This document shows positions 48,129 through 58,408 of a stretch of DNA of 64,000 nt, one piece after another. The translations under genes were made by a program, and so were the position numbers. Positions within the stretch are counted from its first letter, which is position 1. The number at the start of each line of letters is the position of its first letter. The stretch is from Camillea tinctor (Eukaryota; Ascomycota; Sordariomycetes; Xylariales; Xylariaceae), in assembly GCA_022578605.1 (NCBI GenBank), contig MU394072.1:248001-312000 (forward strand). Direction: 5' to 3'. The notes below the pieces were generated by a model. That model was not told the origin of the DNA. It searched no databases and saw only the letters and a list, made by a program, of their open reading frames with translations.

Positions 48129-49430
48129 TCATGTCTCCTTTCCTGGACCAAAGTCTGGTTCGCCGCCTAGAGTTCCTCTAACATCACCAATGTAGTTTTG
48201 GGCAATAATACCCTTATTGAACTGTTCATCCCAACCCTTGACAAGTCCATGCGCGATGGATGTCCCGGCCAGATATACGTTGGCAAGAGCTGAGTCGTAT
48301 GTGAGCGACTGTGCGCGAAGATTATCTATAGCAGATTGATTCGGGAAAGGTCGATCAAAATCAGACACTAGGCAGGGTTAGAACTTGTTTGATGGCTGTA
48401 AGGTTCAGCTTGTGTCTCATACCTATGCGAGTGACAATGATCCTGCCAAAATCAATCCTACCTTCCAATGCACCCCGGGCTAAAGCCCCCAGTACTGCAC
48501 CATCTTCTTGTGCTGTAGTACAGTATACACCGGTTCCATTGGTCCATAGTTTGACTCTCTTAGCAAATGAGGTCGCAAGAAGCTCTCCTGAAAACCAGGT
48601 GTCAGACGACACAACATCGCATTCCGTTACCTTTGGCAACCCGGCGCCAGCCGCATATCGGGGATCATAGCCATATTCTGAACGATACTCCTTTGCCTTG
48701 GAAGAATCAATGATCTGAGTGGTATTGATCATTGACGCTGCCAAGTTTCGAAGCTTTATGTTCAGCTCATACACCTCAGTATTATAAACATATCCCCAAG
48801 TATCTTCCGGAGATGTTGTGCCCTGGGGGAAGTAACCAGTGCTGAAATCTTTTGGAATCTCGCGAGCGTCTATTTCATGTTGCATAGATGCCTGTACCGA
48901 AAAACGTGCAACTATCTCAGTGTTAGCAGCCAGGTTCAGACCAGCCATGATTTTCGGGGCCTCCTACGTGTAATGGAGTTGAGGGTGACTTGGTCTGGAG
49001 CGCCACCTGCGATGCCGGTGAGTAACCAATACGTCTTACTTAAATCGAGATCAGGGTCTGCAAGTAGGGCCATCGTTGTCGCTGCTGCATTTACCATTCC
49101 TTCTCCAAGCGTTATGAGACATACATCGCCGCCACGCGTGCAATGCAAAAACGGAAACTGAGGGCTCGCAAAAGGTACCTCATGCTGTTGAGCACCGAAG
49201 TCGAACTCCCCAGTGATATTTGAATTGTTGAGGTACGCATTCCCTTCTCCATCAAACTGATTAAAAAAAAACTGTTAGTAACAGCAGCAGCTCTACTTCT
49301 TGAGCCCCATCCAACTGCGACTCACGAATGTCACAATTATCACCTTCGGTGTGATTTGAGCAAGGTGCTGTTGTCTAGAAAGGGGGAGAATAATTAATAT
49401 GGCCGCAATTAAGTTCCACAAGGACAACAT
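48129..49430 (-). CDS. NUP family protein (purine nucleoside permease / nucleoside-phosphorylase-like), secreted
   Basis: Four exons on the minus strand, 49326-49430, 48968-49256, 48423-48911 and 48129-48367, give 373 aa; introns are 69, 56 and 55 nt, two of them with GCTAAC/CTAAC branch sites. The first exon (MLSLWNLIAAILIILPLS) is a signal peptide or anchor. Family features seen: WLLTGIAGGAPDQ, the spliced SITLARFSVQASMQ, HEIDAREIPKDFSTGYFPQG, SSDTWFSGELLA, TGVYCTTAQEDGAVLGAL, VSDFDRPFP and the C-terminal YIGDVRGTLGGEPDFGPG. NUP of Candida albicans is called a purine nucleoside permease, but the fold belongs to nucleoside phosphorylases. The role here is unknown: nucleoside salvage outside the plasma membrane, or a recruited hydrolase/phosphorylase in the surrounding candidate cluster (inference). 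Confidence 0.88.
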
Positions 49431-49931
49431 CTTGGTGACTGGTAACTCAGTTGAAAAGTCCTTAAAATGCCATTAACTTATGCCTTTCACATTAGCTTTT
49501 ACACTGAAGGAATCAATCTCTTTATACTTACGACATAAACGAGAGGGGAAAATCAAAGTTGGTAGGTATATCTTACAAGGTAAGATGGTGAATGGAATCA
49601 TTGTAGCGAGATCGGAGATAAGCAATATATACAGGACATAAGGGATGAGAACATATATTGGTTATTTCCGACAACAGTAGGTGGTAATCTTAATCATGGG
49701 TCAAAAGCTCACATATGAGTGAATACAATTATCTTAATTTAAATTAGGGTCTGGTATAACTCTTACGAGATGTTCGATTAAGTCAGACCAACTCAAGTTG
49801 AGATAATTGTTACAAATTCTCTACTTAACAAAACTGTGTACCTGGCTCGCAAGTTAAAATAAGTTAGGATGCCAAATCCAATTACGCAAGTTTATTTCAA
49901 AATCCAAGACAAGAAAATAAAGAATAATAAG

Positions 49932-49954
49932 TTATCATTGATATTCAATGATAA
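49932..49954. repeat. Perfect 10-bp inverted repeat exposing GATAA on both strands
   Basis: TTATCATTGA (49932-49941), TAT, TCAATGATAA (49945-49954). It sits about 500 bp upstream of the NUP start. Both arms end in a GATAA core, so it could be a dimeric GATA-factor site. Confidence 0.65.
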
Positions 49955-50440
49955 ATGAATCATATTTAGTATACTTTAGGTTGATTGGTGGGAGGTTCGC
50001 AATAGTTGAGCCATTGATGACGGTGTTCGATTGATGGTCGAGAAGCAAAGTGGGACTAGGCTTTTTTATGTAATTCAATTCACACCTGGTCCTTCGCAAA
50101 TAATTGTCTGAATGGCTTCAATGGAAAGAGGCTTTTAGCAGTAAATAGGAACCTTTAGTAAAATTCGAATAAAGATTAAAACTCGAATATATTTAATAGG
50201 TGCACTTAGAAAGGAGAAAAAAAAGAAAAGAGAGAGAAAGGGGGGGGGCTCATTGTTACATAATTACTCAATGCACATTAAGACATGACAATACAATATA
50301 CCGAGGATGATTAGGTACTTATACTATGTCAACTACATCGAATTATGAACAAACTAGGTGGGTACTTGAAAAACTGAACTCATACTTTGAGATAGACGAC
50401 TGAAGACAGTTTATCTTATAAATACACTCGTTTATCTATC

Positions 50441-50456
50441 TATATATATATATATA
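50441..50456. repeat. TA dinucleotide microsatellite
   Basis: Eight TA units, preceded by two TATC units from 50433. Confidence 0.9.
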
Positions 50457-50775
50457 AATTCAGCTCAATGAAGGAATTTTTGTTTATAAGAGTGACGGCA
50501 TCCTTCATAATAAAGCTTTCATGTGGCCCACATTTTTGGTAATAATAGGGGGAACAGGGGCAATAGGGGCAAGTAAGCGTAAAATGCCCTCTTAATAGGA
50601 AAAGCCTGGACTGGGCCAAGAACTAGCTGTGTGTATAAGTGACGTGCTATGTATATAGTTTGAAATACATACATGATCATGAATCGGAACTTGAAGATCA
50701 AACACTGGCAAACACGTAGTCCATGTCCATTGTTTGCAGTTAATACACTATCAACATGTTACTATCAATAGCCCA

Positions 50776-51746
50776 TCAAGCATCATAGTCCGTGCTCTTG
50801 ATCACCGATTCCCAGTCACGAAGCATTTCCAACGTCTCATCACACTTCTCCTTGATTGAATCGTAGCAGTCGGCTCCTAGTGGAATCCTGAAAGGTATTT
50901 CGCGCCCAGCCGCGCAACCTTCCCGGCGGACAAGATCCACGATGATGCGAACGCCCTTTTCCGTGTCCCCAGGCTGCGCTTGGTCTTGGCCGTGTATTCC
51001 GTCGACGAACTTAGCGTTTGAACTTGCATAGTCCGGGATGCGCGTCGGGATAATATGAGCGTTGCCGGTTGATAGAAGCTTAGTCCTGAATCTACCTGGC
51101 TCTATCAAGAGCGTCTTGATGCCGAACTCTGCTGTTTCCCGGCTGAGGGATTCAACAAGCCCTGTTTATGTATAGGGTTAGCCTTGTTTATGGTGTCATA
51201 ATAGATGCATATCGGGTTATTACCATCAAGGGCGAACTTGGAACCGACATAGGGCCCGGCGAATTCGTCGCCATACCACCCAGCACGGGACCCGATGAAA
51301 ACCATGGTGCCCGACCTTCTCTGTCGGAAATGTGGTAAGACAGCCTTAGTGGCTTTCACAACGCCGAATACATTTGTCTCAAATTGAGACACAAGTTGTT
51401 CATGTCTAGGATCTTGTTAGAACTAACTTGGACAAAAATGAGGTTAGTTTTGAAGCACCCACTCAACATCTTCCCACGAACTAAGCACGGCAAAAGCCGC
51501 ATTGTTCACAAGTACATCAATTCTCCCGTGAGTTGATATTGCCTTTAAGACTGTCTCGTTCAGAGTTTTCTGGTCGTTCGTAATGTCAAGTGGTAGGACA
51601 GTCACACCAGGTTGCTCGAGGTGCTTGATCTTCTCCGGCGTGCGAGCTGTCGCAATCACTAGGTCCCCTCGGGACAGAATTTCGCGCACGAACTGCTCTC
51701 CAAATCCAGAAGAGCAGCCTGTAATGAGCCACACGAGTTGAGACAT
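50776..51746 (-). CDS. Short-chain dehydrogenase/reductase (classical SDR)
   Basis: Three exons on the minus strand, 51463-51746, 51224-51405 and 50776-51161, give 283 aa; introns are 57 and 62 nt with CTAAC branch sites. NAD(P)-binding loop TGCSSGFG (9-16), ATARTPEK, the NNAA motif (VLVNNAAFAVL), and the catalytic set S134 (FIGSRAG), Y147 and K151 (YVGSK) are all in place. After Ala following the first TAR motif the Arg suggests NADPH preference. The C-terminus (IEPGRFRTKLL ... DWESVIKSTD) belongs to the fungal oxidoreductase group often found in secondary-metabolite loci. Substrate unknown; oxidation or reduction of a terpenoid alcohol or ketone would fit the neighbours. Complete and intact, in contrast to the SDR pseudogene at 41.6-42.4 kb. 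Confidence 0.93.
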
Positions 51747-52365
51747 TTTAAGCTGGAAGTATTGAATCTCTTGTAATATGTAGAAGTTTCAGATGCCAGA
51801 AGAGTGAGTGAAGAATACTTTCCACATTCCCAAGGTAGAACGGTGAAGCATTTTTTATATTCATGAATTCGAACCCTTTTACCACTTATTCTTATCCAAT
51901 AAACTCGTTAACTCGCCGAATGAGTCATTCATACAGGTATGTTGAAAGAAAGAAATTGAGATCTGGCGATGTGGTTGCGGTCGCTTACCTAGAGAAGTCC
52001 GCTTCTAACAAGAGCAACTGTCCATATGCCAAGCCAGAAATCCGCGATGCCGCTCAAAAGTCCGCTCCAATCCATCACTGAGTAACGTAAGGATAGATAG
52101 TTCCAACCAATAAAATCCATTTCCCAAATTGTGTATAAGCCTCTTATATGTCACTTGAATCATGAGGGAGAAAACTGTATTCTATTAGAAATCAAAGTCC
52201 TCGGTTCCCTAGAATGAGGTTATTTCCCCGAACCGCATATAGTGGGAAAGCTTCTCTCTTGACTAAGTGGGTATTTGATCATGTATTGGAACAGTTCTTT
52301 GCAATTGCCCTAGTATCGATCATTGATGTCTTCCAATACCCATCCATTGTGTCGCAAGCGAAGTC
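51747..52365. other. 0.6 kb spacer between SDR and monooxygenase
   Basis: Promoter of the SDR and 3' end of the monooxygenase gene. A 72-codon plus-strand frame at 51863-52081 has no family features and I do not call it. Confidence 0.55.
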
Positions 52366-53850
52366 TTAACTGAACCGCAAACCGGACGTCACATTACCCC
52401 ATCGAGCATGCAAGTAATCAACAACAACGTTGTCTCTTCGCTTCCAGCAGCCCCTATCCCCGCTGACCGGTAACAGCCTCCTAGCGGCGTTTACATACGT
52501 AGATTTGAGCGGCCATATATCTAAAATCTGAGAAACAGCCCCTTCGTCGACGCGTGGCGTTGCAACTTTGGCCCCCTTGCTCTTCAGCGTACGCATCAGT
52601 CGAACGAGGATCCATGCAGAGTCGTCGGCACCCAGCGTCCAGGCAGCGTGGACGTAACCCACCATGAGCATGAGATTAGGCACTCCTTCTACCATCGCGT
52701 TGTTCCACATGAGTTTGCCGGCCCAATCAATGGTCTCTCCGTCGACGGACACCTTGATCCCCCCTCCCAGTCGCATGTTTAGTCCAGTGGCTGTGACCAC
52801 GACGTCAGTATCGATCGATGTGCCATCCTCCATCAGGACACTGCTATCCGTAATGGCTTTGATATGCCCTGTGATGATGTCTCCCTTCGGAGAGTGAAGG
52901 GCCTGATAAAAGTCTCCATCTGGAGCTAGAAGGACTCTCTGATCCCACGGGTTGTATGAGGGGTTGAAGTGGGTTTCCTGGCTGACCCATTTGGGCAATT
53001 GGGACACTGTCCCCCTACGTATTCGCTCTCTGGAGCGATTGGGGTAGACCCGGCAGTACACTAACGATATGTGCTGCAAAATAAGGAAGGTGAAGCGTAT
53101 AAAGGCAGCCATAATGGACACCGGAAGCCACTTGCGCAAAACCGGAAAGTCCCGATACGAGTTCTTTGATGAGACGATATAGGATGGACTTCGCTGAACG
53201 ACAGTCACCTTTGCGGCCTTCTTGACCAAGGCTGGAAATAGGGTGATAGAAGTAGCCCCGCTTCCGATAATCACCATCTTCTTGTTTGTGTAATCATAGT
53301 CTTCCGGCCAGAACTGTGGGTGGATAACGTCGCCTTTGAAGTTTTCCAGGCCAGGAATCTTGGTCTGGAGCGGCGTCTTGTAGTCGTAATAGCCTGTCCC
53401 TAGTATAATGAACTGCGATTTGAATTCCTTTGGTACTCCATCATGATTTGCGATGGCCACCCATTGGCGGCTTTTTGACGACCATTCTGCTGACACAACC
53501 TTATGATCAAATCGTATGTGTTGGTCGATCCCGGTCTTCGATACGCAGTCCTTTAGATATGACATGATGAGAGGCCCTTCGGCAATAGGGTTCTCATAGG
53601 GCCACAAGCTCCAGGAGAAGCCAAAGGTAAAAAGATCAGAATCTGAGCGAATACCAGGATACTTGAATAAATCCCAGGTACCACCAATGTTGTTGCGACC
53701 CTCGAGGATCGTGAATCTAATATTTGGGAGTTGTGATTTAAGCCGGTACGCGCAGTTGATACCTGCTATTCCTGCACCAATTATGACCACATCGAAGGTC
53801 TCTGACGTGTCGAAGACGCTATTTGGTCTGCCATTTGGACGGCTCTTCAT
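52366..53850 (-). CDS. Flavin monooxygenase, Baeyer-Villiger type
   Basis: Single exon, 494 aa. FAD-binding loop VVIIGAGIAG (21-30) and the following E50; GGTWDLFKYPGIRSDSD, the conserved block after the FAD site; BVMO fingerprint FKGDVIHPQFWP (171-182), an exact FxGxxxHxxxWP; NADPH loop VIIGSGATS (193-201); and DVVVTATGLN in the second half. Length and order match the EthA-like subgroup. Such enzymes insert oxygen next to a ketone to give an ester or lactone, or oxidise heteroatoms, using NADPH and O2. Next to a terpene-cyclase-like gene and an SDR, a sequence alcohol to ketone to lactone is a plausible but untested tailoring route. Minus strand like its neighbours; 619 bp separate it from the SDR, so each gene has its own promoter. 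Confidence 0.95.
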   Translation of the reverse strand: MKSRPNGRPNSVFDTSETFDVVIIGAGIAGINCAYRLKSQLPNIRFTILEGRNNIGGTWDLFKYPGIRSDSDLFTFGFSWSLWPYENPIAEGPLIMSYLKDCVSKTGIDQHIRFDHKVVSAEWSSKSRQWVAIANHDGVPKEFKSQFIILGTGYYDYKTPLQTKIPGLENFKGDVIHPQFWPEDYDYTNKKMVIIGSGATSITLFPALVKKAAKVTVVQRSPSYIVSSKNSYRDFPVLRKWLPVSIMAAFIRFTFLILQHISLVYCRVYPNRSRERIRRGTVSQLPKWVSQETHFNPSYNPWDQRVLLAPDGDFYQALHSPKGDIITGHIKAITDSSVLMEDGTSIDTDVVVTATGLNMRLGGGIKVSVDGETIDWAGKLMWNNAMVEGVPNLMLMVGYVHAAWTLGADDSAWILVRLMRTLKSKGAKVATPRVDEGAVSQILDIWPLKSTYVNAARRLLPVSGDRGCWKRRDNVVVDYLHARWGNVTSGLRFS

Positions 53851-56782
53851 TATTATATAGTGACGAGTGATAGATTAGAAGAATGCGTTGTAAATATGTA
53901 TGACCTCTTAAGGCAAAGGGAACCATAGAGATCTGAATAATAGTCTGGATTTCAGATTACAGATACCTATTATATAGAAATGTATATAGCTTTTATACTA
54001 ATTAAGGCCACCTTTTCAATCTTGTTTGTTAACCCGTTCTCCTATACTTCAGCGACATGTTCGGTATTTTGATATGTTCCGTCCTCAATCGAGCACCCGA
54101 TATCGAATCTATAGACACGAGATTCTACATCATCAAGCGAATAATGGCGAATCTCTACTGGCTCGTTTATTAATGACTCAAAAAATTCATGGTATTGGCC
54201 ACGAAGCCGAGGTTACTCTCCCGTTCCACTGACTGATCAGCTTTCACTGGTAGGCCTCTATCTTCGCTAGAGGAGTAGTTGATTGATCCTTAGACGTCTA
54301 TTCTCGGGACCCGAGGCGACCGATTACGACCCCCAATGTTTGGTGACCAAAGTGTTATATTAAGTTAGTAGTTGAGGTTTGGTGATTGTATGGATAATTG
54401 TGCGTAAACTGCATTAATATAATGCAAGGTTCCAACCTAGATTCTTATATTTGCTGTACAAGATTGCAAGCCACCCTATTGAAGGTTGTATTAAACGTGG
54501 TAGTTTGACGATGTATATATTATGGGCTGGATCTAACTATTGGATGACTGACATGAAACTATACACACTGCAGTCCACTCAAACCACTCATGACTATCAC
54601 TGTTTTGCCCCCGATATACTGAGACACTATCTTCAAATTGCCGAGCCATTTCCCTTTTGGATATCAAGATATTGTAGTATCACAATGCGAACCATAGATT
54701 GTGTAATCGTACTTGCTGTTGCGCGAAGAACTAAGCTACCTAAGTAACCACGCAGAGGAGTGTGGGTTGTTTATATACAGAATGTTTGTGAGTTCTGTTT
54801 TCTAAGCTACGTTTAGCTCCTTATATGTGGTCTATTTTAATAAAATGCTTTCATATCTGTCATCCAATAGCCGAATGAATTCTAAAGAAATACCTTGGTT
54901 CTTTTTGAGGGAGGGGCCAGAACTCCCAAGGATTGGCGCCTCTTTCCAGTTTTGATTAACGAAATTGGTGCTGTACCGAGGTATAAATAAAGATATTTGG
55001 GGAAAGGTATGTACGTGAAAGACGGGTCTACTATTCCGCCGACGGGTTAAGAAATTTCTGCGTAGGTATGGATGTGGATAGATAGATTCAAGAGTATTGC
55101 TCCAAAAGACGCTCCAAGCGAGGTACCGACACCTGGTTCATGATGTTCCAATGCATCCAGAGGAAGATATGCTTCTCATGTGGAGCGTTCCACATATACC
55201 CGTCTTCCTTTAGGCTGCCTACTCCATCATACCTAGGATAGATTCCCCATACCGAATATACATCAATGATCACACCCCTGCTTTCAGTTTACTCCCTGTG
55301 TGATTCGGTGTCTCATTTATTTAACGTATCCCTTACCATTTCCCCTCTGGCTATGTCATAAATCCCGGAAAACCATCTTATATAAGTTCAAACGGGGGCT
55401 ATCTCTTTACGAGGGAATAGACTCAGCCTCATAGTGATATGGTACACACCTTACTTTGAAGCTCCAGGAGGATACCGACATGACGAGGTAAATAACTCCT
55501 TTATGAGAAGATATTTTCACTTACTTGGACCCTTCGAACTATCCATGGAAAATGCTTGGCTGAAAGTAGCTTCACACGTACTTGATTAGCTAGTTTGGCA
55601 TCGCGTCGGAGCGAGACTATGAGGACTCTTTTATACTTAAGGCATGTTAATGATCTACACTGCTTTATCAGTATTCAGGTAGCTTTGCGATCTCCAGCTA
55701 AGCTAGGGATTGGGAAGATACCGGTTTTGAAAGGTTCTTGGTGTTCGCTTTATGCCGCACCTACGTTCTCGATTACAAAAGTCTACTACTACCTAGCACG
55801 CGCGGAAGGTGTCCGCACCCAGATTCCGAAAGAGGTCAATGGTCGCGTGCCGGGTATAACAAGAAAATAAGCTAGGACAGGCATTATATTCGCCCTTCCT
55901 TTCAGCTAGCTGCTCAACGTTGTGGCTGCTGCAATAACCGCCGGGAGGACGCTATGAAGCGAATTATTGTTTTACGTCGCCTTCCAAAAACCCAATATAG
56001 TTGTGACGATCTCGTTTGATCGTTCTTGGCTTGCTGGACTTGGCGTATGGACTTGTCCATCACGACAACCTTGACAACCGTCTGAACTGAATAGGCCAGG
56101 GAGGTCTAAAAGGTCCGAACACGACTCTAGCGCCTGTGTGGTTGAAACGAACCCGTTTAAAAAGTTTCACGGCCTCTCTAGACCAGTAACGTGCCGGCTG
56201 GACTATATATGCCAAGGTGACTTACGAAGGATCCGGAGACGCACGATGTTTCAGCCCGTCGAGATCCGGGGGGCGCCACCGCGTACCAAGGACGAGATGA
56301 AACGGGAGCCAAGATCAATCCCACGATCGGTGCACGTTTCATCATCCTCATTCCGAATGACATCTCCTATTACACTACAACCTCAGCTGACTCAACGTCA
56401 TATCAGGAATATATGAACCTCCTGCCTAGACTTTCCAAGATGGAATTTTGTTTCTCTTTCCTCTCCTTTTTTTTCTCTTCAGGGCTTTTTGACAAACCCC
56501 CCGTCGATATTGTAAATTCCACGACCGTCTCAAGGAAACAGGCCGGGCCACCACCTTGTTGCGCGCCAAATCCCAGTTCCCCTCCCTAAACGGAATTTCG
56601 ACCTCGATCATTGAAGTCCCTCAAAAACAACCTTGTACCATTAGTAATAAAAACCGAAAAAAAAGAAGAGAAAAGTGAGCAAGCGAGCAGAGCTCAAGCA
56701 TCGGGATTCTTAAACCTCTTCAAACCCCCTTTTATCCTACCCAACTTCACAGACGACAACCGAAGTCCACTCCCATCACCAG
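53851..56782. other. 2.9 kb spacer, no gene called
   Basis: Several frames of 60-98 codons occur (for example 54026-54232, 54451-54747, minus-strand 55088-55273, 55595-55870) but none has neighbours, splice joins or a family signature that I can support. The stretch could hold gene remnants. The last 300 bases are the promoter and pyrimidine-rich leader of the gene at 56783. Confidence 0.5.
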
Positions 56783-57604
56783 ATGGACCACCTTTTCCCG
56801 CAGCACATCAGCGCCGCGCGCGTCGCCGCCTTCGTCAGCACCGCGGCCTGGATCCAAGGGACGAGCGTGAGCGCGGTGTCCCTGCCGGCCGACGCACTCG
56901 ACCACTTCCTCTCGCGGCACTCGCTCTCCAGCCGGCAGGCGCCGGCCCCCGGCGCAGACGAAGAAGAAGAAGAGGACTCGGTGTCGGAAGAAAGCGACGA
57001 CGACGACCCGTCGTCGGCGGACAACTCGTCGCTCAGCGACGCGGAGGACGGCGAGGACGGCACGAACAACCTGACGGGGGCGCAGGGCCAGAGCGCCAAC
57101 GTCGCGGGCCAGCCGGCGATCCAGTCGTCGAGCGCGCCGCGGCTGAGCCCGGGGGCGCAGGCCGCGATCGGGATCTGGGTGGCGGTGGCGGTGCTCGCGA
57201 TCGGGGCGCTGGTGTTCTTCGTGTACCGGCGGCGGCGGCGGGCGCGCGAGCTGCAGGAGATCCGCAGCCTGCGGGACATGGAGAGCGCGTCGTACCAGGC
57301 GTCGATCGCGGAGAAGAGCGGCTTCCACCCGCCGCCGCCGCCGGGCATGGAGCCGGTGCACTACCGCGAGAGCCGGGCGCCGAGCGGGCAGTGGATGGCG
57401 ACGCCGCCGTGGCAGGAGGAGCCGCCGACGTGGCGCGAGAGCCGCCCCTGGAGGCAGTCGGCGGCGCAGTCGGTGGCGCCGAATGGGCTCCCGCTCAACC
57501 GCGGTGTGAATGGGCTTGGGGGCATGCCTCCTGCGCGCGCCGAGTTCGATAGGCGCACCGAGGTCACGGCCGAGACGGAGAGTACGATCTTTGCGTATAG
57601 GTAG
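56783..57604 (+). CDS. Single-pass membrane protein with acidic Ser-rich ectodomain, unknown function
   Basis: Single exon, 273 aa. An N-terminal hydrophobic stretch (about 10-35) may be a signal peptide. Residues 55-120 are acidic and Ser-rich (EEEEEDSVSEESDDDD) with possible N-glycosylation at N81 and N96. Residues 125-148 (AQAAIGIWVAVAVLAIGALVFFVY) are a clear membrane span followed at once by a run of eight basic residues (RRRRRAR), which sets the inside. The tail has a Pro run (HPPPPPG), several RES motifs and ends TETESTIFAYR. Layout (signal, Ser-rich outer part, one span, basic inner tail) is that of fungal Mid2/WSC-like surface proteins, but no Cys-rich WSC domain exists. Coding GC is far above that of the flanks. 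The start is the first ATG in the frame after a stop-rich leader. Confidence 0.8.
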   Translation: MDHLFPQHISAARVAAFVSTAAWIQGTSVSAVSLPADALDHFLSRHSLSSRQAPAPGADEEEEEDSVSEESDDDDPSSADNSSLSDAEDGEDGTNNLTGAQGQSANVAGQPAIQSSSAPRLSPGAQAAIGIWVAVAVLAIGALVFFVYRRRRRARELQEIRSLRDMESASYQASIAEKSGFHPPPPPGMEPVHYRESRAPSGQWMATPPWQEEPPTWRESRPWRQSAAQSVAPNGLPLNRGVNGLGGMPPARAEFDRRTEVTAETESTIFAYR

Positions 57605-58408
57605 AAGATTGGACCGGATCGGATTGGACTGGAACTATGTTCGGTGGACAAGTAATTAGAACAAATACGGCGTTGTGTGCGTGTATGTGTAAATGTGATA
57701 GAGGTTTAATTGGACGATACCCATTTGCTTTTCTTAACCCCCGAAGTTCTCGTGTGATTGTATGCTGTGTTCTTGTGATGACCGTACACCTGATTGATCG
57801 ATCGAGGGCTGTAGGATTTCGAATAACATCACCTTATCTCGTAGACTGATACCTGAGATAGCTCCTTTTGAGAATTCTAGGGACCATCGAATTCCTTCCG
57901 AGTGAGTCGTAGCCTTTTGAATATTTACATATAGTAAACTTGAGAAGAGGCTCCAACATACCTATGGCCCAAAACTATTACCCGCCCCCTTCAAGCTACT
58001 ACACTACTTAGAACTGTGAAGCTCAGGGTGGTACTTCTTGAAGACATAACGTAGGCTGGACCTGGTTCTAACCACCATTGAAGACGAATATCTTTATTCG
58101 CACATGAACCATAACTCAGCTTTAACATCCTTACTAGTACATCTTTCTTTACACATATTCAGTACACCGGTGTCATACAATCATCATTCGATTTATTTTG
58201 AGATGGACCGCAATACACTGACAAATCCCACCACTGAGCTATTTAGGTATCTGTTCAGCAAGTAGTTGAAAAAATGCATCCCATTTTGGAAGCCCATTGC
58301 ACCGAACTCAAACAGACCTTGTTATTCCCTTAAAGTTACCCACGCTACTAAATATCGAACCGAGATAGCTAAGTGGCAGCTTCTCCCTGCGTACCATATA
58401 ACCTCCTC
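57605..58408. other. 0.8 kb spacer between convergent genes
   Basis: Both 3' UTRs should be here. No reading frame of note. Confidence 0.6.

Larger units (their letters stand above)
49431..50775. other. 1.3 kb AT-rich spacer
   Basis: No gene seen. Holds the promoter of the NUP gene, a perfect inverted repeat at 49932-49954, a G9 run near 50240, and a TA microsatellite at 50441-50456. Confidence 0.55.

Noticed and set aside
51838..51880. tRNA-like B-box (GGGTTCGAATTC on the minus strand)
   Set aside because: No A-box at the right distance and no acceptor stem; no tRNA could be folded here or elsewhere in the window.
54026..54232. Possible caleosin-like remnant
   Set aside because: A few residues recall an EF-hand helix (ILQRHVRYFD) but no calcium loop or other part follows; too little to support.
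55088..55273. Minus-strand 61-codon frame with a protein-like composition
   Set aside because: No upstream exon joins to it and no family recognised.
56611..57552. Long overlapping frames on both strands in the GC-rich block
   Set aside because: They are low-complexity Arg/Gly/Ala translations produced by the high GC of the true gene at 56783-57604, which alone has a membrane span and sensible composition.
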